The translations under genes and the position numbers were made by a program. DNA of 64,000 nt from Pseudarcicella hirudinis (GTDB lineage Bacteria; Bacteroidota; Bacteroidia; Cytophagales; Spirosomataceae): positions 124,001 to 188,000 of the forward strand of contig NZ_FOXH01000006.1 in assembly GCF_900115665.1 (NCBI RefSeq), in the 5' to 3' direction. Below the pieces are notes generated by a model. That model worked only from the letters and a program-made list of their open reading frames with translations. It was not told the origin of the DNA and did not search any database. How positions within the stretch are numbered: the stretch's first letter is position 1; the number at the start of each line of letters is the position of its first letter. Shown in pieces: positions 42,853 through 50,619 of the stretch.

Positions 42853-43707
42853 ATGAAAATTCTGGTTATTGGAGGCTGCCATTCCTATGGTTATGGAATA
42901 GCAGCGGGGCAAGGCTTTGTCCAAAGAATTGTGAATCGCCTGGAGAAAGAGTACGGAATGGTAAAGGTTGATTATTATACACCATTTAAAATGGCAAAAA
43001 CTGTACTGCTGCTCAATGAATTAAAAGAGAAGACTCGTAATTATGATCTGATCCTTCTGCAACTGGGACATTTTGAGCTTCTGCAGGCAGATAGTTTTAA
43101 AAGTTTAATAGCCAGTAAAAACAGAGATTTTAACCAACGGGTTTATGGTACTTATGATCAGGAGATAGAATTGCAGAATAAACCGACAGATTTGACTCAG
43201 TTTCTGACACAGGGTTTTGACCAGGTAAGCAGTAAAAGAGAAAATCGATTTACTTCCGGACTAAAGAAGATGAGGGGTAAATCCATTGACCTATTGAAGT
43301 TCAGCATATTGAAAACCCTGAATCTTTTTATGGAATTGCCCCGGATACAGTTTGTACGAATTAACCTGACTCTTATTCTGGATTCCCTGTATCAGGTGAG
43401 AGATAAGGTTTTGCTACTGACTCCTTTTCCGATCCGGGAGAGAACGAGTAATTTTCTCAGAAAAGAGGGGCAGAAGATTTTTCTGGAAGAAGGTCTCAAA
43501 CGAGGTTTTAATGTAATAGACTCCTTTGAAATCATTTCGGGTAATAAGGAGAACTGTTTTCTGGAAGATGGCTGTCACCTGAATGCCAGAGGTCATCGGG
43601 CAATATTTAAAGAGATTATGGAGAATTTTGATTTTTATGAAACTGAAAATACTAACTTGTTGAATGTCAGGAAGATTTTCAGATATTTTATGGAAAATCA
43701 GAACTAA
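42853..43707 (+). CDS. SGNH-hydrolase-fold protein with atypical active site
   Basis: A 284-residue protein from the ATG at 42853; the TTG six bases earlier is less likely. The fold is recognisable from the N-terminal ILVIGGCHSYGYGIAAG and the C-terminal FLEDGCHLNARGHRAIFKEI, where DGCHLNARGH matches the block V Asp-x-x-His. The nucleophile block normally reads GDSxxxG; here it reads GGCHSYG, so the Ser is replaced by Cys and the Asp by Gly. Block III reads LLQLGHFELL instead of GxND. It is probably cytoplasmic, as no signal peptide is seen. It may be a thiol esterase-like variant or have lost catalysis. It stands before the sigma/barrel genes but is not obviously coupled to them. Confidence 0.65.
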   Translation: MKILVIGGCHSYGYGIAAGQGFVQRIVNRLEKEYGMVKVDYYTPFKMAKTVLLLNELKEKTRNYDLILLQLGHFELLQADSFKSLIASKNRDFNQRVYGTYDQEIELQNKPTDLTQFLTQGFDQVSSKRENRFTSGLKKMRGKSIDLLKFSILKTLNLFMELPRIQFVRINLTLILDSLYQVRDKVLLLTPFPIRERTSNFLRKEGQKIFLEEGLKRGFNVIDSFEIISGNKENCFLEDGCHLNARGHRAIFKEIMENFDFYETENTNLLNVRKIFRYFMENQN

Positions 43708-43809
43708 AATTGGAATATTCAGGAGAAAAATGGAATAGGAGTAAAAAAAAATCAGAAAAAATTATTGCTCAGGCAATACGAAGGAGATTTTTGTTGTAAT
43801 CTTAGTCAC

Positions 43810-44364
43810 ATGGGAACAGAGCAGTTAGTACATACCCTGAAAAGGTGTCGCAAAAACGACAGGAATGCCCAACGAGAGCTGTATGAAGGTTTTTACCGAT
43901 ATGGACTGTCTGTGTGCATGCGATATGTTGCTGATCTTGAAGTAGCCCGTGAACTTTTAAACGATGGCTTTATGAAAGTTTTTTTAAATTTCAATCAATA
44001 TAAAGACGATCTGCCATTTGTTAACTGGTTCAAACGCATATTAGTAAACACTTGTATCAATCATTTACGTAAAGCACATCAGAATGTCCCGACTACTGAC
44101 TTGCAGGAGGCGCACCATGTTGAAATGGATCTGGACTTCTTTGGTCAATTTTCAGTAGAAGAGATTGCTAAACTTATTCAGCAATTGTCTCCGGCATACA
44201 GGACGGTCTTTAACCTTTACGTTATAGAAGGCTACGAGCATAAGGAGATTGCCGAGATGCTCGGAATTTCTGTAGGTACTTCATTATCGAATCTGGCTAA
44301 AGCCCGTAAAAAACTTCAGGAACTCATTGAGGACAAAGACACGTATGAAAGAGCAAGACTTTGA
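43810..44364 (+). CDS. ECF RNA polymerase sigma factor
   Basis: A 184-residue sigma-70 member from the ATG at 43810 (MGTEQLVHTLKRCRKND); the TTG at 43765 is a poorer start. Region 2 has GLSVCMRYVADLEVARELLN, DGFMKVFLNFNQYKD and FVNWFKRILVNTCINHLRK. Region 4 has LSPAYRTVFNLYVIEGYEHK and EIAEMLGISVGTSLSNLAKA. It overlaps the next gene by 20 bp, so the two are translationally coupled. Unlike the two SusC-linked sigmas it has no FecR neighbour; the downstream membrane/barrel protein may take the anti-sigma role. Confidence 0.92.
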   Translation: MGTEQLVHTLKRCRKNDRNAQRELYEGFYRYGLSVCMRYVADLEVARELLNDGFMKVFLNFNQYKDDLPFVNWFKRILVNTCINHLRKAHQNVPTTDLQEAHHVEMDLDFFGQFSVEEIAKLIQQLSPAYRTVFNLYVIEGYEHKEIAEMLGISVGTSLSNLAKARKKLQELIEDKDTYERARL

Positions 44365-45511
44365 TAACTTATTTGGATCGAAACTTCCCGATTTCACTGG
44401 TCATGACTGGAGAGATCTGGAGGGAAGGCTGGACCGGCACGACCTTCAAAGGAAGCTTGTAAGGCTCATGTGGGCTTTGCCTATGGTCGGGGCTGTACTT
44501 TTAGGCCTTTCTGCCGTATTATATCATCAGTTAACCCAAACCCAAAAACAAGTAAAGGATCTTGAAAGTAAACTGGTTACCTCGCATACCACCGGAACAG
44601 CCGGCATAGTAATGAGGGATAGTATCAGACAAAAGGTGTTTGTATATGATACAGTTTATCAGAATGTCGTCAAAAAAAGAACAAAATATATTACTGTTCC
44701 CGAAAATGTCTATTATCAGAAACCGGCAGAAGAACAGGTAATAGTTGAAAGGAACAAATTCCTTGATCTGAACAAACTGGATGTAAGGAATATTTTATTG
44801 AATGCTTCAAACGGGCAGTATAAATATGCGATTTCTCCGCCAAAGATGGATTCAGCGACTGAAGACTCTGTGATAGAGCAGTCAAAATTTTCCTTAATTC
44901 CGAAGTCGGTTACTATTGGTTTACTGGCGGGATATAATCAACCGAGCGGCAGTATTTTTAAATCAGGAGATGGTTCTGTTCTCGGATTTCGTACTGTGCT
45001 GGGGTATAATAACAGAAAAGGAATGGAGCGATGGGGCTTAGTGCTTGATTTTCAGAAGAATGCACTTACTTTCCAGAGTGGTCCCGGAGACGCAGAACGG
45101 GTAGGTATTCCGCATGTGAATCCGCCTAATTTTCCACCACGACTGCGGCAGGCACAGATCAAAGAGTTTTCATCATATCAGTTAGGTGCGGGAATACGAT
45201 ACAATCTGCTTTTCAGTGAAAAATTCCGACCCTATTTCGGATTAAGCTGGGCTATGCAGCTTCCGAGCAAGTATGTAATTGATTATCAGTTTGAAGATGT
45301 TAGAGATTGGCATGTAGAAAACATTTCTAAAACATTTGATAGTTCTCTGCCAGCAATCACTAATATTTTCGGGACAAACCTTGGATTTAATTACCAATTT
45401 TCAAATCATTTTTCTATGGGATTAGAACTCTACTATCAGACTCAATTTACAAATTTCATTCAAACCCCGGCTTTAATTGGAGGAAAAGGAGGATTGAGCT
45501 ATCGTTTTTGA
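44345..45511 (+). CDS. Inner-membrane-anchored protein with C-terminal barrel-like domain
   Basis: A 388-residue protein from the ATG at 44345. The N-terminal cytoplasmic part (MKEQDFDNLFGSKLPDFTGH) is followed by one membrane segment (about 42-62; ALPMVGAVLLGLSAVLYH), then a coiled linker. The C-terminal half has outer-membrane beta-barrel features (VTIGLLAGYNQPSGS, GFRTVLGYNNRKGMERWG, SYQLGAGIRYNLLF, ending GKGGLSYRF). This pairing of an N-terminal anti-sigma-like anchor with a barrel-like tail next to an ECF sigma factor is common in Cytophagales. It probably binds the sigma factor through its N-terminus. The role is inferred. Confidence 0.75.
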   Translation: MKEQDFDNLFGSKLPDFTGHDWRDLEGRLDRHDLQRKLVRLMWALPMVGAVLLGLSAVLYHQLTQTQKQVKDLESKLVTSHTTGTAGIVMRDSIRQKVFVYDTVYQNVVKKRTKYITVPENVYYQKPAEEQVIVERNKFLDLNKLDVRNILLNASNGQYKYAISPPKMDSATEDSVIEQSKFSLIPKSVTIGLLAGYNQPSGSIFKSGDGSVLGFRTVLGYNNRKGMERWGLVLDFQKNALTFQSGPGDAERVGIPHVNPPNFPPRLRQAQIKEFSSYQLGAGIRYNLLFSEKFRPYFGLSWAMQLPSKYVIDYQFEDVRDWHVENISKTFDSSLPAITNIFGTNLGFNYQFSNHFSMGLELYYQTQFTNFIQTPALIGGKGGLSYRF

Positions 45512-45541
45512 AAAATGATTTATTAACTACTTACTTTTATT

Positions 45542-46012
45542 ATGAAAAAAACAGCATACTGTTTATGGGTTTTCTTTGCCCTTTTATTTGTGGCAGGCTC
45601 CTGTAAGAAAAGCGATGATGTTCAGCCTTTGCCGGTAGTGGGGGCATGGACTTTAGACAGGATTATTCTGACGGAATTACCGTCTCCATATGATCAGCTG
45701 AATAGCCAGAATCTTGACCCCTTGCAGTTTTTTGCTTTTCAGGCCGTACTGACTTTAAAAAGCGATAAAACTTTTACCGAAAAGGTTACTCAGGGAGGTG
45801 TTATTACAGATCTGAGTGGAACCTGGGATTATACCGGGACCACATTGTCGGTTAAATACAGCGATTCAAGTATGGATAGTTTTCAGTATGATGACTCTAA
45901 AAAACAACTGCAAAGTGTTCCTACAAGTAGTACAATTACGCTGGTAAATCCAAACACCCAGGCTTCTGAAAATGTTACAGCGAAGTTTCAGATGGTTTAT
46001 GCTAAAAACTAG
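45542..46012 (+). CDS. Lipocalin-like lipoprotein
   Basis: A 156-residue lipoprotein with signal MKKTAYCLWVFFALLFVAG and lipobox AGSC (Cys 21). The mature part has VVGAWTLDRIILTELPSPYD and VLTLKSDKTFTEKVTQGG, followed by LSGTWDYTGTTLSVKYSD, the strand pattern of the lipocalin-like family of Bacteroidota. Function is unknown; such proteins may bind small lipophilic molecules in the periplasm or at the outer membrane. It is 30 bp after the membrane/barrel gene on the same strand and probably in its operon. Confidence 0.8.
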   Translation: MKKTAYCLWVFFALLFVAGSCKKSDDVQPLPVVGAWTLDRIILTELPSPYDQLNSQNLDPLQFFAFQAVLTLKSDKTFTEKVTQGGVITDLSGTWDYTGTTLSVKYSDSSMDSFQYDDSKKQLQSVPTSSTITLVNPNTQASENVTAKFQMVYAKN

Positions 46013-46074
46013 GAAACTTGAATGAAATGGGTAATAACCACTTTAAACAATCATTGTTAATTAAAACTTACAGG

Positions 46075-46764
46075 ATGAAGAGTTTGAGAATTTTTGCAGG
46101 ATTAACACTTCTGATGACAGTTTTATCTGTTTCGGAGGTCAATGCGCAGGTCAGAGATTACAGAGATTATGAGATGGTTCCAAGGTATCGGATTGAATAC
46201 AGACCAAAGTACCGGTTTAATCAATATGTAAGAATTGGTCTGACAACGGGAATCCTTATTCCTTTCGAAGGAGGACGGGGAAATAATGTAGGGCCAAGTG
46301 CAGGTTTGAGAGCAGAATGGGGCTTTTTAAGACATTTTTCCGGTACACTGGATGCACAATATAATGGTGCCGACGGGAATACTTTTTCTCCGTTTCAAAC
46401 CGCTGTTGCATTAAACTGGAAACCTTTCCGAAGCAGACAATGGCAGCCCTATCTGGGAGCAGGTTGGGGGATAGGTCTGGGAAGAACACTTGATAACCAG
46501 CCACTTTACAGAAATAGTTTTCCGCAAGGATTTCCCGGAAACAGATTTAATAGCTATACCTTCAGAGAGAGAGCTGATAATTTTCAGAATTTCGCTGTCT
46601 TCAGAATGGGTGTAAATGTTGCGCTTGCCAGAAATGTTGTAGTAACCGGAGAAGGCGGATATCAGTTACCAGTGGCAGAAAGAGGAAACAGAGAAGGAGG
46701 AATGAATGCCAGACTCGGTATTGCCTATCAGATCGGGGGCTATAAAAACCGGGCTTTAAGATAA
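46075..46764 (+). CDS. Outer-membrane beta-barrel protein
   Basis: A 229-residue protein from the ATG at 46075 (MKSLRIFAGLTLLMTVLSVS, signal to about NAQ at 24). The mature part is rich in Tyr/Arg (RDYRDYEMVPRYRIEYRPKY) and then shows barrel strands such as YVRIGLTTGILIPFEGG, VALNWKPFRSRQWQPYLGAG and FRMGVNVALARNVVVTGEGG. It belongs to the outer-membrane barrel class; specificity is unknown. It lies 62 bp after the lipoprotein gene and is followed by a hairpin, so it is likely the last gene of the sigma-led unit. Confidence 0.82.
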   Translation: MKSLRIFAGLTLLMTVLSVSEVNAQVRDYRDYEMVPRYRIEYRPKYRFNQYVRIGLTTGILIPFEGGRGNNVGPSAGLRAEWGFLRHFSGTLDAQYNGADGNTFSPFQTAVALNWKPFRSRQWQPYLGAGWGIGLGRTLDNQPLYRNSFPQGFPGNRFNSYTFRERADNFQNFAVFRMGVNVALARNVVVTGEGGYQLPVAERGNREGGMNARLGIAYQIGGYKNRALR

Positions 46765-46828
46765 ATATTCCCTAAACCAAAATAAAGTTAAATACCTGAC
46801 TATTTATTAATGTGATATGTGATTTGGA

Positions 46829-46861
46829 GAATATTCCGGAGGTTCCGGCTTCCGGATATTC
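46829..46861 (+). terminator. Hairpin terminator after the barrel gene
   Basis: GAATATTCCGGA at 46829-46840 pairs with TCCGGATATTC at 46851-46861, with one bulged T and a 10-base loop. It is followed by TTTTGT and ends the sigma/barrel unit. Confidence 0.78.
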
Positions 46862-47027
46862 TTTTGTAAAAATTAAAATGAACAGCTATTTGTAAAACTT
46901 TTACGCTCAACATATCTGAAATCTGACGCAATTCTATGATGAAGTATCAGCCCTTACTTTCGGATTGGATCAGTAATGAACGATGATTTGCCTGAGCGTA
47001 ATATTTATCAATCAAAAATCTAAAACA

Positions 47028-47993
47028 ATGAAAGAAAGAATGAAAACAGGAACGGCCCTTTTTTGCCTTTTTATTGCCAGTATGATTGCTCTGAGTAGCT
47101 GTACAAAAGACAATCTTCAGGCTGGTGTTACTCCGACAGCCTCCAGTTTGAGGACTGTAAATGATACCACCAAAAAAGATAGTACAGGATGGCACGGATA
47201 TGGCCATTTGAAAGCAGATACAGTTGCGGTTTCTGCCGAAGGAAAGGCCTATATTACAAGTAATTATCCGGGTTATACTATTAAAGGCTCATGGAAAGTT
47301 CACAGCAAATCAGGGACAACTACAACAACCTCAGCTGCTTATGTAGTAGAGATTGCGAAAGACACAGCCAGAGTAGCATTACTTTTTGATTCAAACTGGA
47401 AGTTCCTTTCAAAAGTAAGTATCGTTCTGAAAAAACATGAAGGTCCTGAAGGAAAAGGCCGTGTTAAGGAAATTGCCATATCAAGCATTCCTGCAAGTGC
47501 AACTACTTACCTCAGTACCAATTACCCTACGCTGAAAATTCTCAGAGCATACAGTGATTCAGTGAATAAAACAATTGAATATGGCGTAATTGTCGGCGAT
47601 TCAACAGCCGCAAAACTCGTAATATTTGATTCAAACTGGACTTTCGTCAAGGCAGAAACACTGGTTGTAAAAGGAGAGCCTCGCCCGACACCAGCAATTA
47701 AAATTGTAGAAGTTGCCCTGAGCGCTATTCCTGCATCAGCAAATGCTTATGTAAGCAGTAACTATGCCGGATATAAAATCGTCAAGGCAATTCAGGAAAC
47801 GGATAAAGACGGCGTAGTAACGTACTCAGTTCTGATAGAGAACGGAACGAGTAGAAAAGCGCTTTTATTTGATTCAAACTGGGCATTTGTGAAAGAATTA
47901 GCCGCTCCGACCGGTGGTCCGAAGCCAGGCGCAGGTGGTCCGGGTGCTGGTGGCCCGGGTGCTGGTGGCCCTGGTCATAAAAAAGGAAAGTAA
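47028..47993 (+). CDS. Secreted three-repeat PepSY-like protein with Gly/Pro tail
   Basis: A 321-residue lipoprotein from the ATG at 47028 (MKERMKTGTALFCLFIASMI; lipobox LSSC). It has three tandem PepSY-like (BLIP-like) repeats. Each starts with a Ser/Pro-Ala stretch and xxYxxSNYxGYxI, and ends in LLFDSNWKFL, VIFDSNWTFV or LLFDSNWAFV. The 15 bases coding FDSNW are identical in all three repeats. The C-terminal tail carries three GAGGP repeats, ending GHKKGK. The family is widespread in Bacteroidota envelopes with unknown function, perhaps binding proteins or inhibiting proteases. It is a single gene followed by a hairpin. Confidence 0.78.
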   Translation: MKERMKTGTALFCLFIASMIALSSCTKDNLQAGVTPTASSLRTVNDTTKKDSTGWHGYGHLKADTVAVSAEGKAYITSNYPGYTIKGSWKVHSKSGTTTTTSAAYVVEIAKDTARVALLFDSNWKFLSKVSIVLKKHEGPEGKGRVKEIAISSIPASATTYLSTNYPTLKILRAYSDSVNKTIEYGVIVGDSTAAKLVIFDSNWTFVKAETLVVKGEPRPTPAIKIVEVALSAIPASANAYVSSNYAGYKIVKAIQETDKDGVVTYSVLIENGTSRKALLFDSNWAFVKELAAPTGGPKPGAGGPGAGGPGAGGPGHKKGK

Positions 47994-48065
47994 GCCCGAA
48001 GGAATATTTAAAAGATTGAAGATTCAGTGAAAAATAGTCTGCTCAGAGATGTTTGATGAGTCTTC

Positions 48066-48091
48066 ACCGTCAGGTTTTCGAACCTGACGGT
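48066..48091 (+). terminator. Hairpin with UUCG loop
   Basis: ACCGTCAGGTT and its perfect complement surround TTCG, an extra-stable tetraloop, at 48066-48091. The bases after it are ATTATATT rather than a pure T-run. It lies 73 bp after the PepSY-like gene. Confidence 0.8.
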
Positions 48092-48137
48092 ATTATATTA
48101 TCATCCGGATAATTGCATTTAACAAAAAATACAATTG

Positions 48138-48386
48138 ATGAATACTTCCTTGATTACCCAGGAAATAGAAGGATTTTTATCAAAAACCTTTTATGTAAAC
48201 CCATTCATCCTTAATTCGCAATCCCGTTTGCAGGAGGATTTAAAATTAAACCATATTGAATTTCTGGAAGTTATTTATGTTTTGGAACAACGTTATGGAA
48301 TAGAAATCAATGACGCTGATTTGATAAAATGTAAAAGAGTTCTGGATTTGAGTTTAATGTTTTCTAAAACCGGCGAAGCTTTCTGA
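48138..48386 (+). CDS. Acyl-carrier-protein-like protein lacking the phosphopantetheine serine
   Basis: An 82-residue protein from the ATG at 48138. Helix pattern and conserved residues match ACPs: RLQEDLKLNHIEFLEVIYVL then EQRYGIEINDADL (about 31-63). The canonical DSL, whose Ser carries the 4'-phosphopantetheine arm, is replaced by NHI (about 39-41), so it cannot be loaded in the usual way. It may be a structural or regulatory ACP, like those used in some non-acyl pathways, or a degenerate copy. No fatty-acid genes lie nearby. The protein is complete in length, so this is not a simple truncation. Confidence 0.7.
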   Translation: MNTSLITQEIEGFLSKTFYVNPFILNSQSRLQEDLKLNHIEFLEVIYVLEQRYGIEINDADLIKCKRVLDLSLMFSKTGEAF

Positions 48387-48440
48387 TATTAAGCGTATAT
48401 ACATAATGGTGTAACCGTTGATTAGAAGTTTATACGAAGA

Positions 48441-48538
48441 TGCAATGAGCCACCCTATACGGGCAGCTCCTGCATAAAACCTAAACCCTAATCAAATCTG
48501 AATGCGAGTGAAGAATCGCATTAGCAAGAGTTTGATTA
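48441..48538 (+). ncRNA. Structured RNA candidate upstream of LysR gene
   Basis: Two hairpins lie in the 250 bp before the LysR gene. Hairpin 1 (48441-48474) has TGCA, GAGC and CCC segments pairing with GGG, GCTC and TGCA, with symmetric CA/CA internal loops. Hairpin 2 (48489-48538) has an outer stem TAATCAAA/TTTGATTA and an inner stem AATGCGA/TCGCATT. No known riboswitch is recognised. It could be a leader of the LysR/exporter genes or a small RNA. Confidence 0.35.
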
Positions 48539-48640
48539 AAAACCCGTATTATGGTTTAGTTAAATATACCGGCTACGGCAGAATAGCTGAGAAAATACTA
48601 CCTTTGTTCAAGTTGTCAACAGATATAATGCTATTTTCTT

Positions 48641-49525
48641 ATGCCCGATTTCAGACTCAAAGTATTTTATACGGTTGCCCAGACCTTAAATTTCAATAAA
48701 GCTGCCGAAGTGTTGAATATTACCCAGCCTGCCGTAACAAAGCACATCAAAGAGCTGGAAAAAACTTATAACCTTACTTTGTTTGATCGAACTTATAAAA
48801 GAATTTCCCTCACGAAAGCGGGGGAAATTTTGTTGCAGCATACCCATCTTATTTTTGAACAATACCAAAAGCTGGACTTTGACCTGAACCTGCTTCAGAA
48901 TAAAACGCAGGGTCTGCTTCATATAGGTGCCAGTACAACCATTGCGCAGTACATTATTCCGGCATATCTGGCAAAATTTCACAAACGCTTTCCCGACATA
49001 ACAGTCGAACTTACCAATGCCAATTCACTTGAAATAGAGCAGCTGCTGACCGACAAGAAAATAGAGTTGGGACTTGTGGAAGGGAATACCAGTAATTCTG
49101 ACTTAAAATATATTCCTTTTCTGAATGATGAGATTGTGTTGGTTGGTAATGTGAAAAACAAAAATTCCCGGAAAGAAACAATTTCCCTGAAAGAACTGAC
49201 AAAAATACCACTGCTTATCAGAGAAGAAGGCTCCGGAACTACGGAAATGATTGAAAGTAATTTAGCGAAAAAAGGAATAAAAATGAGTAATTTAGAGATC
49301 CAGATGCAATTGGGAAGTACTGAAAGCATTAAAAATTACCTGCTTCATTCAAATGCCTTTGCCTTTCTGTCAATTTACAGTGTACAGCAGGAGCTGACAA
49401 ATGACCGACTTACGGTGGTTGACATAGACGGGCTGGAGATCAAAAGAAACTTTTCTTTTGTCTACAGACAGGGGCAGCCTTCTCCTTTAGCTGAACTTTT
49501 TATGAAGTTTGCTGCTTTTAAATGA
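48641..49525 (+). CDS. LysR-family transcriptional regulator (linked to YeiH-type exporter)
   Basis: A 294-residue LysR regulator. The N-terminal winged helix-turn-helix has FYTVAQTLNFNKAAEVLNIT and QPAVTKHIKELEKTYNLTLF (about 9-50). The substrate-binding domain follows (about 88-290), with LHIGASTTIAQYIIPAYLAK and REEGSGTTEMIESNLAKKGI. It precedes a sulfate-exporter-like gene by 87 bp, matching the common LysR (YeiE/CysB-like) plus YeiH pairing, so it probably controls that gene. The GSGTTE stretch is typical of regulators sensing small anions. The effector is not known. Confidence 0.93.
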   Translation: MPDFRLKVFYTVAQTLNFNKAAEVLNITQPAVTKHIKELEKTYNLTLFDRTYKRISLTKAGEILLQHTHLIFEQYQKLDFDLNLLQNKTQGLLHIGASTTIAQYIIPAYLAKFHKRFPDITVELTNANSLEIEQLLTDKKIELGLVEGNTSNSDLKYIPFLNDEIVLVGNVKNKNSRKETISLKELTKIPLLIREEGSGTTEMIESNLAKKGIKMSNLEIQMQLGSTESIKNYLLHSNAFAFLSIYSVQQELTNDRLTVVDIDGLEIKRNFSFVYRQGQPSPLAELFMKFAAFK

Positions 49526-49612
49526 TAACCTCTGGTTATTGAACAATACATTTTTTCATTTTTTAATCCTCTTTTTGGAATCAATCTTTGTGTCATTAAT
49601 TTAATAGACACA

Positions 49613-50554
49613 ATGGAAACAACTCATCAGCTAACTATTTTCAATTTCAGGCATTTGATTTTTATCATTGCCTTAATCATATGCCTTTTTCCTTTCACAG
49701 ATCCCTCTCTTGCGCTTTTACTGGGGTTCATAATTGCCCAGACCTCAGGAAATCCCTTTGCCGCATTGAATCATAAATGGACACAATTCTTATTAAAAAT
49801 CTCTGTAGTTGATCTGGGTTTTGGAATGAATCTGCATCAGGCCATGAAAGTAGGGGCGGAAGGTTTAGGTTTTACAGTATTTTCAATTTTCATGACTTTG
49901 GCAATCGGTATTTTTCTGGGAAAAAGACTAAAGGTCGAAAATAAACTTTCTTTTCTCATTGCCTGTGGAACGGCTATTTGTGGCGGAAGTGCTATCGCGG
50001 CGATTTCACCGCTGATAAAAGTGGGAGATAAGCAGATCAGCACAGCTTTAGGTGTGATTTTTATTCTGAATGCTGTTGCTTTATTCCTTTTCCCGATGAT
50101 CGGACATTTTTTACACCTGAACCAGCATGAATTTGGCTTGTGGTGCGCGATGGCTATTCATGATACCAGTTCTGTTGTCGGGGCTGCTTCAAAATTCGGA
50201 CAGGAAGCTTTACAGATTGCAACGACGGTGAAACTTGAAAGAGCGTTATGGATCATCCCGCTTTCATTGCTCAGTACTATATTTTATAAAGGAGACGGCA
50301 GTAAAATTCAGATACCCTGGTTCATTCTGTTTTTTCTGGCAGCGATGCTATTGAATACTTATTTACATGATTTTGGCAGGATTTTCCAGCATTTGGTACA
50401 TTTTGCCAGACAAGGCCTGGCTGTCACTTTGTTTTTGATAGGTACAGGATTGAATTTTGGAACAATTAAATCAGTGGGAGCGAGGCCATTTTTGCAGGGA
50501 GCTTTGCTTTGGATATTTATTAGTCTGATTTCTCTGCTGGTAATTCTTTTCTGA
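49613..50554 (+). CDS. yeiH: YeiH/UPF0324-family putative sulfate exporter
   Basis: A 313-residue membrane protein with about ten hydrophobic segments. Signature stretches of the UPF0324 family are visible: LGFGMNLHQAMKVGAEGLGF (about 66-85), IACGTAICGGSAIAAISPLI (about 115-134) and AMAIHDTSSVVGAASKFGQE (about 178-197). The family is proposed to export sulfate or related anions; the substrate has not been shown here. It follows the LysR gene on the same strand. Length is slightly shorter than some homologues but complete. Confidence 0.9.
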   Translation: METTHQLTIFNFRHLIFIIALIICLFPFTDPSLALLLGFIIAQTSGNPFAALNHKWTQFLLKISVVDLGFGMNLHQAMKVGAEGLGFTVFSIFMTLAIGIFLGKRLKVENKLSFLIACGTAICGGSAIAAISPLIKVGDKQISTALGVIFILNAVALFLFPMIGHFLHLNQHEFGLWCAMAIHDTSSVVGAASKFGQEALQIATTVKLERALWIIPLSLLSTIFYKGDGSKIQIPWFILFFLAAMLLNTYLHDFGRIFQHLVHFARQGLAVTLFLIGTGLNFGTIKSVGARPFLQGALLWIFISLISLLVILF

Positions 50555-50573
50555 CAGAAATGAGAAAATCCAT

Positions 50574-50615
50574 GAATTACATCCAGGTGTAATTCATGGA
50601 TTTTCAATGCAATGA
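50574..50615. terminator. 18-bp perfect hairpin between convergent genes
   Basis: GAAAATCCATGAATTACA at 50574-50591 pairs exactly with 50598-50615 around a 6-base loop. It lies between the exporter (plus) and the TonB receptor (minus) and can end both. Confidence 0.88.
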
Positions 50616-50619
50616 TTTC

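Noticed and set aside
48502-48699. 65-codon plus ORF overlapping the LysR start
   Set aside because: It runs out of frame into the LysR gene and overlaps the hairpin at 48489-48538.
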